Part shown: positions 24,815-33,287 of the stretch, piece by piece
Position numbering within the stretch: the stretch's first letter is position 1
Layout of the letters: every line of letters starts with the position of its first letter
Assembly (NCBI GenBank): GCA_900544405.1
Contig: UQVA01000008.1
Location: forward strand, 1 to 64,000
Reading direction: 5' to 3'
Length of the DNA stretch: 64,000 nucleotides
Source of the DNA: an uncultured Eubacteriales bacterium
Lineage (GTDB): Bacteria; Bacillota; Clostridia; Oscillospirales; Oscillospiraceae
The notes under the pieces: generated by a model
The model's input: only the letters and a program-made list of their open reading frames with translations
Told to the model about the DNA's origin: nothing
Database searches by the model: none
Program-made: the position numbers and the translations under genes

Positions 24815-25702
24815 ATGAAAAAAATGACCAAGGCCCAGCGGATCGAGAATCGGGACGGCTGGCTCTTTATGGCCCCCGCCATGGTGATCTTCCTCACCCT
24901 GGTGGTTTTTGCCATCATCGCATCGTTCTTTCTGGCCTTTACGGAGTGGAACTTCCTCTCCGGCCTGAAAGGCATTAAATTTGTCGCCTTTGACAACTTT
25001 ATCAAGCTCTTTACCCGTGACCGGAAATTCAAGATGGCCCTGGGCAACACCATTCTCTACGCCGTGACGGTGGCCCCCATTTCCATCCTTCTGGCCCTTG
25101 TCTTTGCCTACATGATCAACGACAAAGTCTACTTCAAGAAGTTCAACCGGCTCTGCTTCTTCGTGCCCTATATTTCCAGTATGGTGGCCCTGGCGGCCGT
25201 GTTCCGCTTCCTGTTCCGCAGCGACGGACCCATCAACCTGATCCTGACCACGTTTGGGGTCCAGGAGGTCCCCAAGTGGCTGACGAACTCCACACTCTGC
25301 AAAATTCCCATTATCTGCGTCATGGTGTACGCCGGTATTGGTTTTAACCTGATCGTATATATGGCCGCCCTGCAAAACGTCCCCCGGGAGCTTTACGAGG
25401 CGGCGGAGGTGGACGGCGCTTCCAAGGGCAAGCAGTTCTTCAAGATCACCCTGCCCATGCTGTCCCCCACCACCTTCTACCTGTGCATCGTCCGTCTGAT
25501 CGCCGCCTTCAAAGCCTTCTCTGCCATCAACATCATGGGCTCCGGCGGCAATGCCCCCAGCTTGGTGACGGAAATTTACGCCAACGCCTTTACATCCTAT
25601 AAATTCGGCTACGCCAGTGCCGAGGCCTGGGTGCTGGTGGCGGTGATTCTGGTGGTCACGGCCATTCAGTTCTGGGGCCAGAAAAAGTGGGTCCACTACT
25701 AA
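24815..25702 (+). CDS. Sugar ABC importer permease (MalF-like)
   Basis: ATG at 24815 behind GGAAGGAG; 295 residues with six predicted membrane segments (first about 22-43, LFMAPAMVIFLTLVVFAIIA). The cytoplasmic EAA loop ELYEAAEVDGASKGKQFFKITLPML (about 200-224) is the contact for the ATPase. It forms a heterodimer with the next gene's product. No ATPase gene is in the operon; such importers normally share an MsmX/UgpC-type ATPase encoded elsewhere. Confidence 0.93.
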   Translation: MKKMTKAQRIENRDGWLFMAPAMVIFLTLVVFAIIASFFLAFTEWNFLSGLKGIKFVAFDNFIKLFTRDRKFKMALGNTILYAVTVAPISILLALVFAYMINDKVYFKKFNRLCFFVPYISSMVALAAVFRFLFRSDGPINLILTTFGVQEVPKWLTNSTLCKIPIICVMVYAGIGFNLIVYMAALQNVPRELYEAAEVDGASKGKQFFKITLPMLSPTTFYLCIVRLIAAFKAFSAINIMGSGGNAPSLVTEIYANAFTSYKFGYASAEAWVLVAVILVVTAIQFWGQKKWVHY

Positions 25703-25720
25703 GAAAGGAGGGCAAACCCA

Positions 25721-26548
25721 ATGAAACGTGAACGAACTTCCAAAATTCTCAATACCATCTGGGTCACGGCCTGCGCCGTCATCTTCCTGCTGCCATTGCT
25801 CTGGATGCTGTCCTCCTCCCTGAAAACCGGCCCGGAGGTCTTTGCCAAGGACTTTACCTGGCTGCCGAAGGTGTTCCAGTGGGAGAACTATGTGCGTGTC
25901 TGGAATGACAGCAAGGTCCCCTTCTGGAAGCTGTACCTGAACTCCCTGACCGTCAGCGTGGTGGGAACGCTGGGTCAGCTGCTCCTTTCCTCTCTGGCAG
26001 GCTACGCTCTGGCGAAGCTGCGCTTCCGGGGTAAGAACTTCGTGTTCCTGCTGATGATGGTTACCATGATGATCCCCGGACAGGCCACCATCATCCCCCG
26101 CTACATGATGTTCTTCTCCGTGGGCCTGTATGATACCCTGTGGGCCCTGATTTTGCCCTCCTTCTTCTCCATCAGCTCCATTTTCCTGCTGCGGCAGTTC
26201 TATCTGGGCCTGCCCAACGACCTGATGGAAGCGGCAAGAGTGGACGGCGGCAGCAACTTCCAGATCTGGTCCCGCATTCTGCTGCCTCTGACCAAACCGG
26301 CCATGGTGACGGTTACGGTGCTGGGCTTTATTTCCAGCTGGAATGAATACCTGAGTGCCCTGATTTTCCTGCCCAGCAACAAGAATTACACCGTGTCTCT
26401 GGGCGTGCAGTATTGGATGCAGATGACCGACGAGTATAACCTGATGATGGCGGCGGCCGCCAGCACCATTCTGCCCATCATCGTCCTGTTCATCGCCACC
26501 CAGAAATATTTCGTGGAGAGCATCGCCACCACCGGTGTGAAAGGATAA
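25721..26548 (+). CDS. Sugar ABC importer permease (MalG-like)
   Basis: 275 residues, six membrane segments; AAAGGAGG upstream, 18 bases after the previous stop. The EAA loop is DLMEAARVDGGSNFQIWSRILLPL (about 168-191), and the MalG-type start KILNTIWVTACAVIFLLPLLWMLSSSLK is clear. It pairs with the permease at 24815 to carry the sugar bound by the lipoprotein at 22792. Confidence 0.93.
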   Translation: MKRERTSKILNTIWVTACAVIFLLPLLWMLSSSLKTGPEVFAKDFTWLPKVFQWENYVRVWNDSKVPFWKLYLNSLTVSVVGTLGQLLLSSLAGYALAKLRFRGKNFVFLLMMVTMMIPGQATIIPRYMMFFSVGLYDTLWALILPSFFSISSIFLLRQFYLGLPNDLMEAARVDGGSNFQIWSRILLPLTKPAMVTVTVLGFISSWNEYLSALIFLPSNKNYTVSLGVQYWMQMTDEYNLMMAAAASTILPIIVLFIATQKYFVESIATTGVKG

Positions 26549-26552
26549 TTCC

Positions 26553-27275
26553 ATGTACGAGCGCATTTATGCAAAGAATGCCGCCGCAGCTCCCAAGCTC
26601 ATCGCCCACCGGGGGCTGGCGGTGGACCACCCCCAGAATACCCTGTCCGCCTTCCGGGCGGCGGGGGAAAAGGGGTTCTGGGCCATTGAGACCGATGTTC
26701 ACATGACCAAGGACGGCTTCCTGGTCTGCTGCCACAACGAGACCGTAGACGTCACCTACGAAGGCACGGGCCGCATCCCGGACCTGACCTGGGCGGAGAT
26801 TCAGGCCATGCCCCACCGGCAGGACAAGAAGGAACGGATGCCTCTTTTTCGGGAGTATCTGGAGATTTGCAAAAATTCCGGCTGCCTGCCCTTCCTGGAG
26901 GTCAAGACCGCTCCCCCGGAGGATATTCTGAAGGAAGCCCTGGACGTGTTCCCGGTGGATGAAATTATTTTTTCCGGTATCCATCTGGAGCCGCTGCTGA
27001 GGGCACGGGCCGTTTGCCCGGAGATTTTCCTGCACCATATCTTCACAACACCTGAGGAAATGGCGCAACTGGAAAAAATTGGTAATTGCGGCGTGTCCTA
27101 TAAGATCGACGACCTGGCCGACGCCCCGGAGGGGCTTGTTCAGCGGGTTCACGATGCAGGAATGCTGCTGTGCCTCCGTGCGGCGGACACCCGGGAGAAG
27201 GCACTGAATATGATCGCCGCCGGACTGGACTATATGCCTACCAACAAAGTGACCCCTGCGGAGGTGCGTCCATGA
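26553..27275 (+). CDS. Glycerophosphodiester phosphodiesterase
   Basis: 240 residues, cytoplasmic. The GDPD motifs are complete: LIAHRGLAVDHPQNTLSAF (catalytic His, Asn), AIETDVHMTKDGFLVCCHNE (metal-binding Glu/Asp and second catalytic His), FLEVK. It hydrolyses glycerophosphodiesters to glycerol-3-phosphate and an alcohol. It is four bases after the permease gene, as with UgpQ near glycerophosphodiester importers, so the importer could carry such a diester rather than a plain sugar; the FGGY kinase downstream favours a sugar. Confidence 0.9.
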   Translation: MYERIYAKNAAAAPKLIAHRGLAVDHPQNTLSAFRAAGEKGFWAIETDVHMTKDGFLVCCHNETVDVTYEGTGRIPDLTWAEIQAMPHRQDKKERMPLFREYLEICKNSGCLPFLEVKTAPPEDILKEALDVFPVDEIIFSGIHLEPLLRARAVCPEIFLHHIFTTPEEMAQLEKIGNCGVSYKIDDLADAPEGLVQRVHDAGMLLCLRAADTREKALNMIAAGLDYMPTNKVTPAEVRP

Positions 27276-27898
27276 CCGGCACCGAGCGGATCCTGAACGG
27301 AAAATTCTGGTATCTGCTGACAAAAGTCTCCCAACTTCTGGAGCTGAGCCTGCTGTGGACCCTGTTCAGCGTTCCCGTTTTGACCATCGGGGCATCTTCG
27401 GCGGCCCTTTTTGACCTGCTGGGGCGGCTGGACACCATGGGCAGCAAGACGTTTTCCACATTCTGGGAATCCTTTCAGGCCCATTGGAAGTCCGGCAGCC
27501 TCTGGTGGCTCTTTACGGCGGCGGTGGCAGCATTGGGCGTTGTGGACCTGAGCATCTGCATCCCCAACTTCACTACCGGCTATTTTATGGCTGTCGTCAC
27601 GGGACTGCTGGTGGCACTGCTGCTGATTTTCACCTGCATGAGTGCCTATTTGCTGCCCTTGTCCATTACCGGCGGACGCACCTTCCGGGAAAGTCTGCGC
27701 CCGGCCATGGTTTTCGCCCTTTCCAACATCGTCGGCAATATTCTCATCGTGCTGACCCTGGCGGCGGGGACCTGGATTTTGGGCCGCATCTGGTATGTGG
27801 GCTTCCTGTTCCCGGCATTTTTCGCCCTGCCCATTTCCACCGTGACCCGCCGGGCCATGGGGAAGGCGGGGCTTCTTCCCGAGGAGGACGACGAATGA
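27272..27898 (+). CDS. YesL / DUF624 family membrane protein
   Basis: 208 residues starting at the ATG at 27272 (ATGA overlap with the GDPD gene). Four to five membrane segments; the family signature is at the N-terminus (NGKFWYLLTKVSQLLELSLLWTLFSVPVLTIGASSAALF). DUF624 proteins are found beside carbohydrate ABC importers in Firmicutes; their role is unknown. The ATGA overlap with the kinase gene downstream makes it part of the same translational unit. Confidence 0.88.
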   Translation: MTGTERILNGKFWYLLTKVSQLLELSLLWTLFSVPVLTIGASSAALFDLLGRLDTMGSKTFSTFWESFQAHWKSGSLWWLFTAAVAALGVVDLSICIPNFTTGYFMAVVTGLLVALLLIFTCMSAYLLPLSITGGRTFRESLRPAMVFALSNIVGNILIVLTLAAGTWILGRIWYVGFLFPAFFALPISTVTRRAMGKAGLLPEEDDE

Positions 27899-29475
27899 GA
27901 AAGCAATATACCATCGGCGTGGATTTCGGCACCCTGTCCGCCCGGGCCGTGCTGGCCGATTTGAAAACCGGCGAAATACTGGCGGACAGCGTCAGCGTGT
28001 ACGCCCACGCCGTTCTGGACCGGCAGCTTCCGGAGACCGGGGAAGCCCTGCCCGCCGGATGGGCCTTGGAGGACCCGGCGGACTGGGAGGAGGCATTGTA
28101 CGCAACGATTTCCGGCGTGATCCGGAAAAGCGGCGTGGAGCCGGAAAACATCATCGGCGTGGGAGTGGATTTCACCTCTGCCACCGTACTGCCTCTGGAT
28201 AAGAACGGCCGTCCCCTGTGTCAGGACCCGGCCTTCCGCCAAGAGAAAAACGCCTGGCCCAAGCTTTGGAAGCACCACGGCTCCCAGAAGCAGGCGGCGA
28301 AAATCCGCCGGGTGCTGGAGGCCATGGACCCGGAACGGCTTTCCAGCAATTTCCAGCTGGCCGGTGCGGAAAGTGAGCTTGCCAAGGTCCTGCAGACCCT
28401 GGAGGAGGCCCCGGAGGTCTACCGGGCTGCCGCCCATTTTGCCGAGGCGGGGGATTACATGGTGTCCCTGCTCACCGGCAAGCTGGTGCAGAATCGGGGC
28501 ACGGCAGGTCTGAAAAGCATTTACAGCATGGAAAAGGGCTGGCCGGACCGGGAAATTCTGACGGCCATTCATCCGGAATTTGCAAATTATCTCACGGAAA
28601 AATGGAACCAGCCCCTGCTGGACCCCGGCGAGAAGGCCGGGACGGTTACGGCGGCGGCATCGGAAAAGACCGGCCTGCCGGTGGGCTGCGCCGTGGCGGT
28701 GTCCGTCATTGACGGCCATGCGGCGCCCCCTGCCTGCGGCCTTCGCGGGGAGGACACGCCCCTGCTGATCCTGGGCACCGGGTCTACGACCACGGTCCTT
28801 TCCAAGACCTACCGCTTTGTGGACGGGACCTGCGGCATCGTGAGGGACGGCATCCTGCCCGGCTTTTACGGTTACGAGGCGGGCCAGTGCTGCGTGGGCG
28901 ACCAGTACGCCTGGTACGCTGCCCATTGCGGTCTGAATCAGTGGGAGCTGACGGACAAGGCCGCCAGGCTGACCCCCGGTGAAAGCGGCCTGGTGGCGGT
29001 GGACTGGTGGAACGGCAGCCGGAGCCCCTACATGAATGAAAAGCTCAAGGGCGTGATCTCCGGCCTGCGGCTGTCCACCCGGCCCGAAGAGGTCTACCGG
29101 GCCATGCTGGAGGCCACGGCCTTCGGCTGCCGGAATATTTATGACCGTTTTCGACAGGCAGGCTTCCGGTTCCGGGAAATTCGGGCCACCGGCGGCATTC
29201 CGGGGAAAAATCCCCTGGTCATGCAGATCTACGCCGACGTGCTGGGCCTGCCCATCCGGCTGGCGGGAATGCAGTACGGATCGGCCCTGGGCAGCGCCAT
29301 GTTCGCAGGTCTGGCCGCCGGAGCATTTTCCGGTATGGACGAGGCCATGGACCGGATGGAGGACCTTTCCGATACGGTCTATACCCCGAACCCGGAAAAT
29401 GCGGAAATTTACGACCGGCTTTACGGCCGCTACCGCCGCATCATCGACTTCTTCCGGCAGGAGTATGAGAATTAA
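27895..29475 (+). CDS. araB: FGGY carbohydrate kinase, ribulokinase-like
   Basis: 526 residues. The N-terminal phosphate loop YTIGVDFGTLSARAVL, FRQEKNAWPKLWKHHGSQ and ESELAKVLQTLEEAPEVYRAA match AraB-type ribulokinases. The second FGGY half has SVIDGHAAPPACGL, LGTGSTTTVL and EATAFGCRNIYDRF; RATGGIPGKNPLVMQIYAD is the C-terminal signature. It phosphorylates a ketopentose such as L-ribulose in the cytoplasm. It is the last gene of the importer operon, with an ATGA overlap. The exact sugar is inferred from family likeness only; no araA or araD is nearby. Confidence 0.8.
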   Translation: MRKQYTIGVDFGTLSARAVLADLKTGEILADSVSVYAHAVLDRQLPETGEALPAGWALEDPADWEEALYATISGVIRKSGVEPENIIGVGVDFTSATVLPLDKNGRPLCQDPAFRQEKNAWPKLWKHHGSQKQAAKIRRVLEAMDPERLSSNFQLAGAESELAKVLQTLEEAPEVYRAAAHFAEAGDYMVSLLTGKLVQNRGTAGLKSIYSMEKGWPDREILTAIHPEFANYLTEKWNQPLLDPGEKAGTVTAAASEKTGLPVGCAVAVSVIDGHAAPPACGLRGEDTPLLILGTGSTTTVLSKTYRFVDGTCGIVRDGILPGFYGYEAGQCCVGDQYAWYAAHCGLNQWELTDKAARLTPGESGLVAVDWWNGSRSPYMNEKLKGVISGLRLSTRPEEVYRAMLEATAFGCRNIYDRFRQAGFRFREIRATGGIPGKNPLVMQIYADVLGLPIRLAGMQYGSALGSAMFAGLAAGAFSGMDEAMDRMEDLSDTVYTPNPENAEIYDRLYGRYRRIIDFFRQEYEN

Positions 29476-29495
29476 AGCGGAAAAGAAGAAAACGA

Positions 29496-29534
29496 CCCCT
29501 CAGCGAAGCAGGAAAACGCCGCTCTGCTGAGGGG
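29496..29534 (+). terminator. Hairpin ending the importer-kinase operon
   Basis: CCCCTCAGC at 29496-29504 pairs with GCTGAGGGG at 29526-29534. A plausible, loosely looped terminator 21 bases after the stop. Confidence 0.6.
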
Positions 29535-29582
29535 ATTTCGTATAGGCCTTGCGGAGACGGTAAAATCTGACGGCGAGGCGTA

Positions 29583-29637
29583 AGGCTCCCCTGTGTAGAG
29601 GGAGCTGTCTGCCCTGCGGGCAGACTGAGGGGGTGTA
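29583..29637 (+). repeat. Class A half-repeat
   Basis: GGCTCCCCTGTGTAGAGGGAG, variable hairpin GTCTGCCC-TGC-GGGCAGAC (29607-29625), TGAGGGGGTGTA. Confidence 0.85.
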
Positions 29638-29670
29638 ATCTTCCAAGGTTTGGACACCTCCCGGCGAGGC

Positions 29671-29705
29671 TTTGTAGGGGCGGCGGCATGCCTCGCCCCT
29701 ACACT
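29671..29705. repeat. Class D palindrome
   Basis: TTTGTAGGGGCGGCGGCATG, then CCTCGCCCCTACAC. Confidence 0.75.
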
Positions 29706-29720
29706 TAATAACCAACTGCC

Positions 29721-29776
29721 TACCGCCCCTCATCCGGCCACCCGTAAGGGTGGCCACCTTCCCCCAGGGGAAGGCT
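29721..29776 (-). repeat. Class B half-repeat
   Basis: ACCGCCCCTCATCC, variable hairpin GGCCACCC-GTAA-GGGTGGCC (29736-29755), ACCTTCCCCCAGGGGAAGG. Confidence 0.85.
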
Positions 29777-29810
29777 ATTTTTCACCTCGCCGGGAGGCTG
29801 TTCGCAAAAC

Positions 29811-29848
29811 AGCGACCCCCCGGAGGCAAATGCCTCCGGGGGTTCGCT
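29811..29848 (-). terminator. Terminator of the alanine racemase operon
   Basis: CCCCCGGAGGCA and TGCCTCCGGGGG (29817-29828 and 29831-29842) form a perfect 12-bp stem extended by AGCGA/TTCGCT. On the minus strand it is followed by GCTGTTTTGCG. It lies 9 bases past the racemase stop. Confidence 0.75.
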
Positions 29849-29856
29849 ATGCTTTT

Positions 29857-31023
29857 TCACCCATTCTCCAACAAATAATGCACGGAATAGGTCTCTTTTC
29901 CCTGCCGGGTGTAAATTCTCGGCACACGGCGGCTCAGACCGCAGACCAACTCATAATTGAAGGTGTCCGCCGCAGCGGCCATGTCCTCCACGGTGATGAC
30001 CTCGTCCCCGTCCCGGCCCACCAGCACCACCGGGTCCTCCAGCTTCACGCCGGGGATGTCCGTCACGTCTACCATCATCTGGTCCATGCACACCCGGCCT
30101 AAAATGGGCGCCTTTTTGCCCCTTATCAGACAGTAGAATTTCCCGGACAGGCTCCGGCGGTAGCCGTCGGCATAGCCCACCGGCACGGTGGCCACCACGG
30201 TATCCTTCGTCGTCGTGAACGTCCCTCCGTAGCTGATTTCCCGGCCGGGAGCCAGGGTTTTCAGATGGGTGATACGGCTGTGCCAGCTCAGCGCCGGGGT
30301 CAGGTGCAGACTGCCCGGGTCCACCTCGTCGCTGGGGTACATTCCGTAGGTGATGATGCCGGAGCGGACCATTTCATAGTGCTCCTTGAAATTCATCAGG
30401 CCTGCCGAATTGTCCAGATGCCGGATGGGGATGTTTACCCCCCGGTCCTTCAGCATGGAGACAAAGGCGTCGAATTTCTCCGCCTGGGCGTAGGAACGGC
30501 TCAGATCGGCGCTGTCCGCCGTGGCAAAATGGCTGAAAATGCCCTCGATTTCCAGATTGGGCAGCTTCGCAATACGCTCGCAGGCGTCCGCATCCTCCTC
30601 CGTCACCTGGAAGCCGATGCGGCTCATGCCCGTATCCACCGCCAGATGGCACTTGGCAATGCGGCCCAGCTTCTGGGCGGCCTGGGAAAGGGCCTGGGCA
30701 TCGGCTTCATGGAAAATGGCAGGGCGAATCTCCCCGGAAACGGCGGCGGGGAAGGCCGGAACGGGGGTGTAGCCCAGGATCAGAATGGGGGTGGTGATAT
30801 TGGCCTGCCGCAGCTCCAGCGCCTCCAGAATGGAGGAAACGCCGAAGAAAGCGCAGTGGCTTTCCAGAGCCTTGGCCACTTCCACGGCGCCGTGGCCGTA
30901 GGCATCGGCCTTGATGACCGCCAGGACCATGGTCCCGGCCTTTTCGGAAATGGCCGAGAGATTGTCCAGCATGGCGTCCAGGTCGATTTTCACATAGGTG
31001 GAGTCCAAATCTCGTAAACTCAT
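29857..31023 (-). CDS. alr: Alanine racemase
   Basis: ATG at 31023 with AAGGA upstream; 388 residues. PLP lysine motif VLAVIKADAYGHGAVEVAKAL (about 33-53); second catalytic residue in REISYGGTFTT; RVCMDQMMVDVTDIP is also conserved. It interconverts L- and D-alanine for peptidoglycan. It follows the DUF3786 gene with a four-base overlap. With glutamate racemase at 33288 and the D,D-carboxypeptidase at 56313, the window holds several wall-precursor genes. Confidence 0.96.
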   Translation of the reverse strand: MSLRDLDSTYVKIDLDAMLDNLSAISEKAGTMVLAVIKADAYGHGAVEVAKALESHCAFFGVSSILEALELRQANITTPILILGYTPVPAFPAAVSGEIRPAIFHEADAQALSQAAQKLGRIAKCHLAVDTGMSRIGFQVTEEDADACERIAKLPNLEIEGIFSHFATADSADLSRSYAQAEKFDAFVSMLKDRGVNIPIRHLDNSAGLMNFKEHYEMVRSGIITYGMYPSDEVDPGSLHLTPALSWHSRITHLKTLAPGREISYGGTFTTTKDTVVATVPVGYADGYRRSLSGKFYCLIRGKKAPILGRVCMDQMMVDVTDIPGVKLEDPVVLVGRDGDEVITVEDMAAAADTFNYELVCGLSRRVPRIYTRQGKETYSVHYLLENG

Positions 31024-31670
31024 TGGTGTCCTTCTTCCTTGATCCGCTCCAGCAGCAGCCCCACGGCGTACCACATGGTCTCGTATCGGATAAATTGCAG
31101 GGCGTTTTCGTCCCAGAGATACCGGAGCCGGGGAGCAAATTCCTCGTCGGAGTGCCAGAACTGCACCCAGACAGGGACCCCCAGCACGGCGGGGACGGCG
31201 TAGCCCAGGTCGGCCCCCGGCATGGGAGCGGCCCCCAGGGCCAGACAGCCCTTGGTAAGTACCTCCGGATGTGCGTCAAAAAACACCGCATCCGGGTTAT
31301 CGTCCTGTTCCAGCAGCCCCTGATGGAATTGAAGGCCGAAGTCCCGCATGGCCTTCCAGGAGCCGGATAGCTTGGCCCCCGGCTTGCTGTCACAAAGCAC
31401 ATCGAACAGGGTCAGCGTTTCCGCAAAACTGCTTCCGTCGGCCCAGGCTTTACCGATTTTCTTTTCCATCCGGCCCGTGGAGCGTTCAATGCGGTATTCC
31501 CGGCCCATCATGGGGGCGTAGAGATAGGTTTCGTCGGCTTTCAGGGAAAATTTCCGGGCCAGAACTTCCGTGTCATAGCCTAAGAATCGTTTCCGGGCGT
31601 TTTCTGCCTGAATCAGATAATTGTTCGCTTTTTCCCGGAACATGGGGGAAAAGACCGTTTCGTTATTCAT
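31020..31670 (-). CDS. DUF3786-like protein
   Basis: 216 residues, no signal or membrane segment. ATG at 31670 with AAGGAG upstream. Conserved-looking parts are RKRFLGYDTEVLARKFSLKA, YLYAPMMGREYRIERSTG and PMPGADLGYAVPAVLGVPVW. It resembles the DUF3786 family of anaerobes; no function is known. It sits between a PAP2 protein (8-base overlap) and alanine racemase (4-base overlap), so it is cotranscribed with them. Confidence 0.65.
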   Translation of the reverse strand: MNNETVFSPMFREKANNYLIQAENARKRFLGYDTEVLARKFSLKADETYLYAPMMGREYRIERSTGRMEKKIGKAWADGSSFAETLTLFDVLCDSKPGAKLSGSWKAMRDFGLQFHQGLLEQDDNPDAVFFDAHPEVLTKGCLALGAAPMPGADLGYAVPAVLGVPVWVQFWHSDEEFAPRLRYLWDENALQFIRYETMWYAVGLLLERIKEEGHQ

Positions 31671-32325
31671 TCACTTTCTCCTTTTTCGGCAGCTTGTAGA
31701 CCAGCACATAGCCCAGCAAGCTCATCAGCAGCCCGCCCACCAGATCGATAAAAGAATGCTGCTTCACGAAGCACACGGAGATATTGATGAGCATTCCTGT
31801 CAGGAAAAACGCCCATTTCCAGAATCCGGAAGAAAACCGCTGAGAATCCCAGGCCCCGAACACCACGGCCATGGAGCCGATGACGTGGAGGGAGGGACAG
31901 ACATTGGTATTGGTGTCGAAGTGATAGAAGGCTTGGGCCAAATGGGTGAAGAAATTGTCCCGGACGAATTCCGTAGGCCGCAGGTCCTGCTTTGTGGGCC
32001 AGACCACATAAATAAGCAGCGTCAGGGTGTAGGTGAAAGCCACGAAGTGCATGAACTTCCGGAAGCTTTTCGGCTCCCAGAGGGCCAGATATACATTCAT
32101 TCCCACTAAGAATACGAACCAGAACAGGTAGGGAATGAAGAAATATTCGCAGAAAGGGATGAGATCATCCACACGGCAATGAACGCTGAAGCAGTCCGCA
32201 GCCGGACGCAGAAACTCCAGAGCGCCGAAAGCAATGCCGTAGGCCGGCCAGTAAAGCACCCAGAGCAGATGAGAAAATTGCGGAGAGGTCAAGTTATTTG
32301 GCCGCAGAGAACGTAGATCGATCAT
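31663..32325 (-). CDS. PAP2-family membrane phosphatase
   Basis: 220 residues, about five or six membrane segments. The PAP2 signature is split over two motifs: NVCPSLHVIGSMAV (about 142-155, motif with the catalytic histidine) and VCFVKQHSFIDLVGG (about 188-202). It acts on lipid-linked phosphates in the membrane, such as phosphatidate or undecaprenyl pyrophosphate. It is first of the minus-strand trio ending in alr. A role in recycling the undecaprenyl carrier would fit the neighbours (inference). Confidence 0.85.
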   Translation of the reverse strand: MIDLRSLRPNNLTSPQFSHLLWVLYWPAYGIAFGALEFLRPAADCFSVHCRVDDLIPFCEYFFIPYLFWFVFLVGMNVYLALWEPKSFRKFMHFVAFTYTLTLLIYVVWPTKQDLRPTEFVRDNFFTHLAQAFYHFDTNTNVCPSLHVIGSMAVVFGAWDSQRFSSGFWKWAFFLTGMLINISVCFVKQHSFIDLVGGLLMSLLGYVLVYKLPKKEKVNE

Positions 32326-32400
32326 GGGTCGCTCCTGAAATGAGGATAAGAATTTCGAAAAAGAGAGAAAACGTGCGAAGCCGGAACTACCCCGGCGAGG

Positions 32401-32491
32401 CCGGATGAGGGGCGGGACGCACCCTCAATTCTGTTTGTAGGGGCATGCCGCCCCCACACGCAATAACCGACTGCCTACCGCCCCTCGTCCT
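32401..32491. repeat. Class D palindrome flanked by class B tails
   Basis: GGATGAGGGGCGGGACGC, then TTTGTAGGGGCATGCCGCC and CCTACCGCCCCTCGTCC. The two class B tails are inverted, so this may be a composite that lost its hairpins. The remainder of 32326-32637 has nothing recognisable. Confidence 0.6.
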
Positions 32492-32637
32492 ACTCCGCCG
32501 CCTGGATTCATCCAATGCGAAAAAAGCGATGCTCTTATAATACCACAAACGCCGGGAATTTCAATATCCGTTCCACAAGCCGCCCATAAAAATTTCCTTT
32601 TGGCGGGGCAATCGGAGCCGGGAGGGGCTTTTTCGAC

Positions 32638-33168
32638 TTATTTTGTCACCTTGACCTGAAAGCCGGCCAGGACGTCCAGGACTTCTTCATGGAGTTTTTT
32701 ATCGAAGGAATCGGTCAGGCTGGCGTCCACGGTGATGGTGGCCTCCGGGTAGCGGCTTTGCAGCACCACGGCGTTGCTGACCACGCAGATATTGCTGACC
32801 AGGCCCACCAGCTCGATCTCGTCGGCCTTTTCCGGCAGGACGGATGCCACCGCCGGGTCGGCCACATTCATGCCGAAGGTCAGCTTATCTATGGCCACGG
32901 CGTTCACCTCCGCCAGCGCCTTGGCAGTTTCCCCGTAGACCTGCCAGCCGGTGCTTCCCTTGATGCAATGGACCACGGGCAGATTTTTTCCCTCCCGGGT
33001 CTCTAAGTAGTTCTCAAAATGGGTATCTCTGGTGAAAAATACCCGGCCTTTGCCGTAGGAGCGGATCTTTGCTGCGATGCCCGCATCCAGCTTCTCCGCT
33101 CCGGGGAAGCCCAGGGCCCCGTCTACAAAGTCGTTCTGATAATCGATGACGAAAAGATAGCGTTCCAT
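32638..33168 (-). CDS. Isochorismatase-family cysteine hydrolase (nicotinamidase-like)
   Basis: ATG at 33168 with GGAGG upstream; 176 residues. Catalytic triad candidates: Asp in FVIDYQNDFVDG (about 8), Lys in HCIKGSTGW (about 79) and Cys in LVSNICVVSNAV (about 130). The HCIKGS context and metal-like TRDTHF motif recall nicotinamidases, which turn nicotinamide into nicotinate for NAD salvage. The substrate is not certain. It is divergent from murI. Confidence 0.85.
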   Translation of the reverse strand: MERYLFVIDYQNDFVDGALGFPGAEKLDAGIAAKIRSYGKGRVFFTRDTHFENYLETREGKNLPVVHCIKGSTGWQVYGETAKALAEVNAVAIDKLTFGMNVADPAVASVLPEKADEIELVGLVSNICVVSNAVVLQSRYPEATITVDASLTDSFDKKLHEEVLDVLAGFQVKVTK

Positions 33169-33233
33169 GGAAATTGCCTCCAATTCTGATTTGCTATACC
33201 ATAACAAATTCCGACGGAAAAGTCAACGAGGCA

Positions 33234-33262
33234 TTGAAACCCTTGGGCAAATCTGTTACAAT
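33234..33262 (+). promoter_or_regulatory. Promoter of murI
   Basis: TTGAAA at 33234-33239, a 17-base spacer and TACAAT at 33257-33262, 26 bases before the murI start codon. Confidence 0.8.
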
Positions 33263-33287
33263 GGAGCGTAACAAAGGAGGCGGACCC

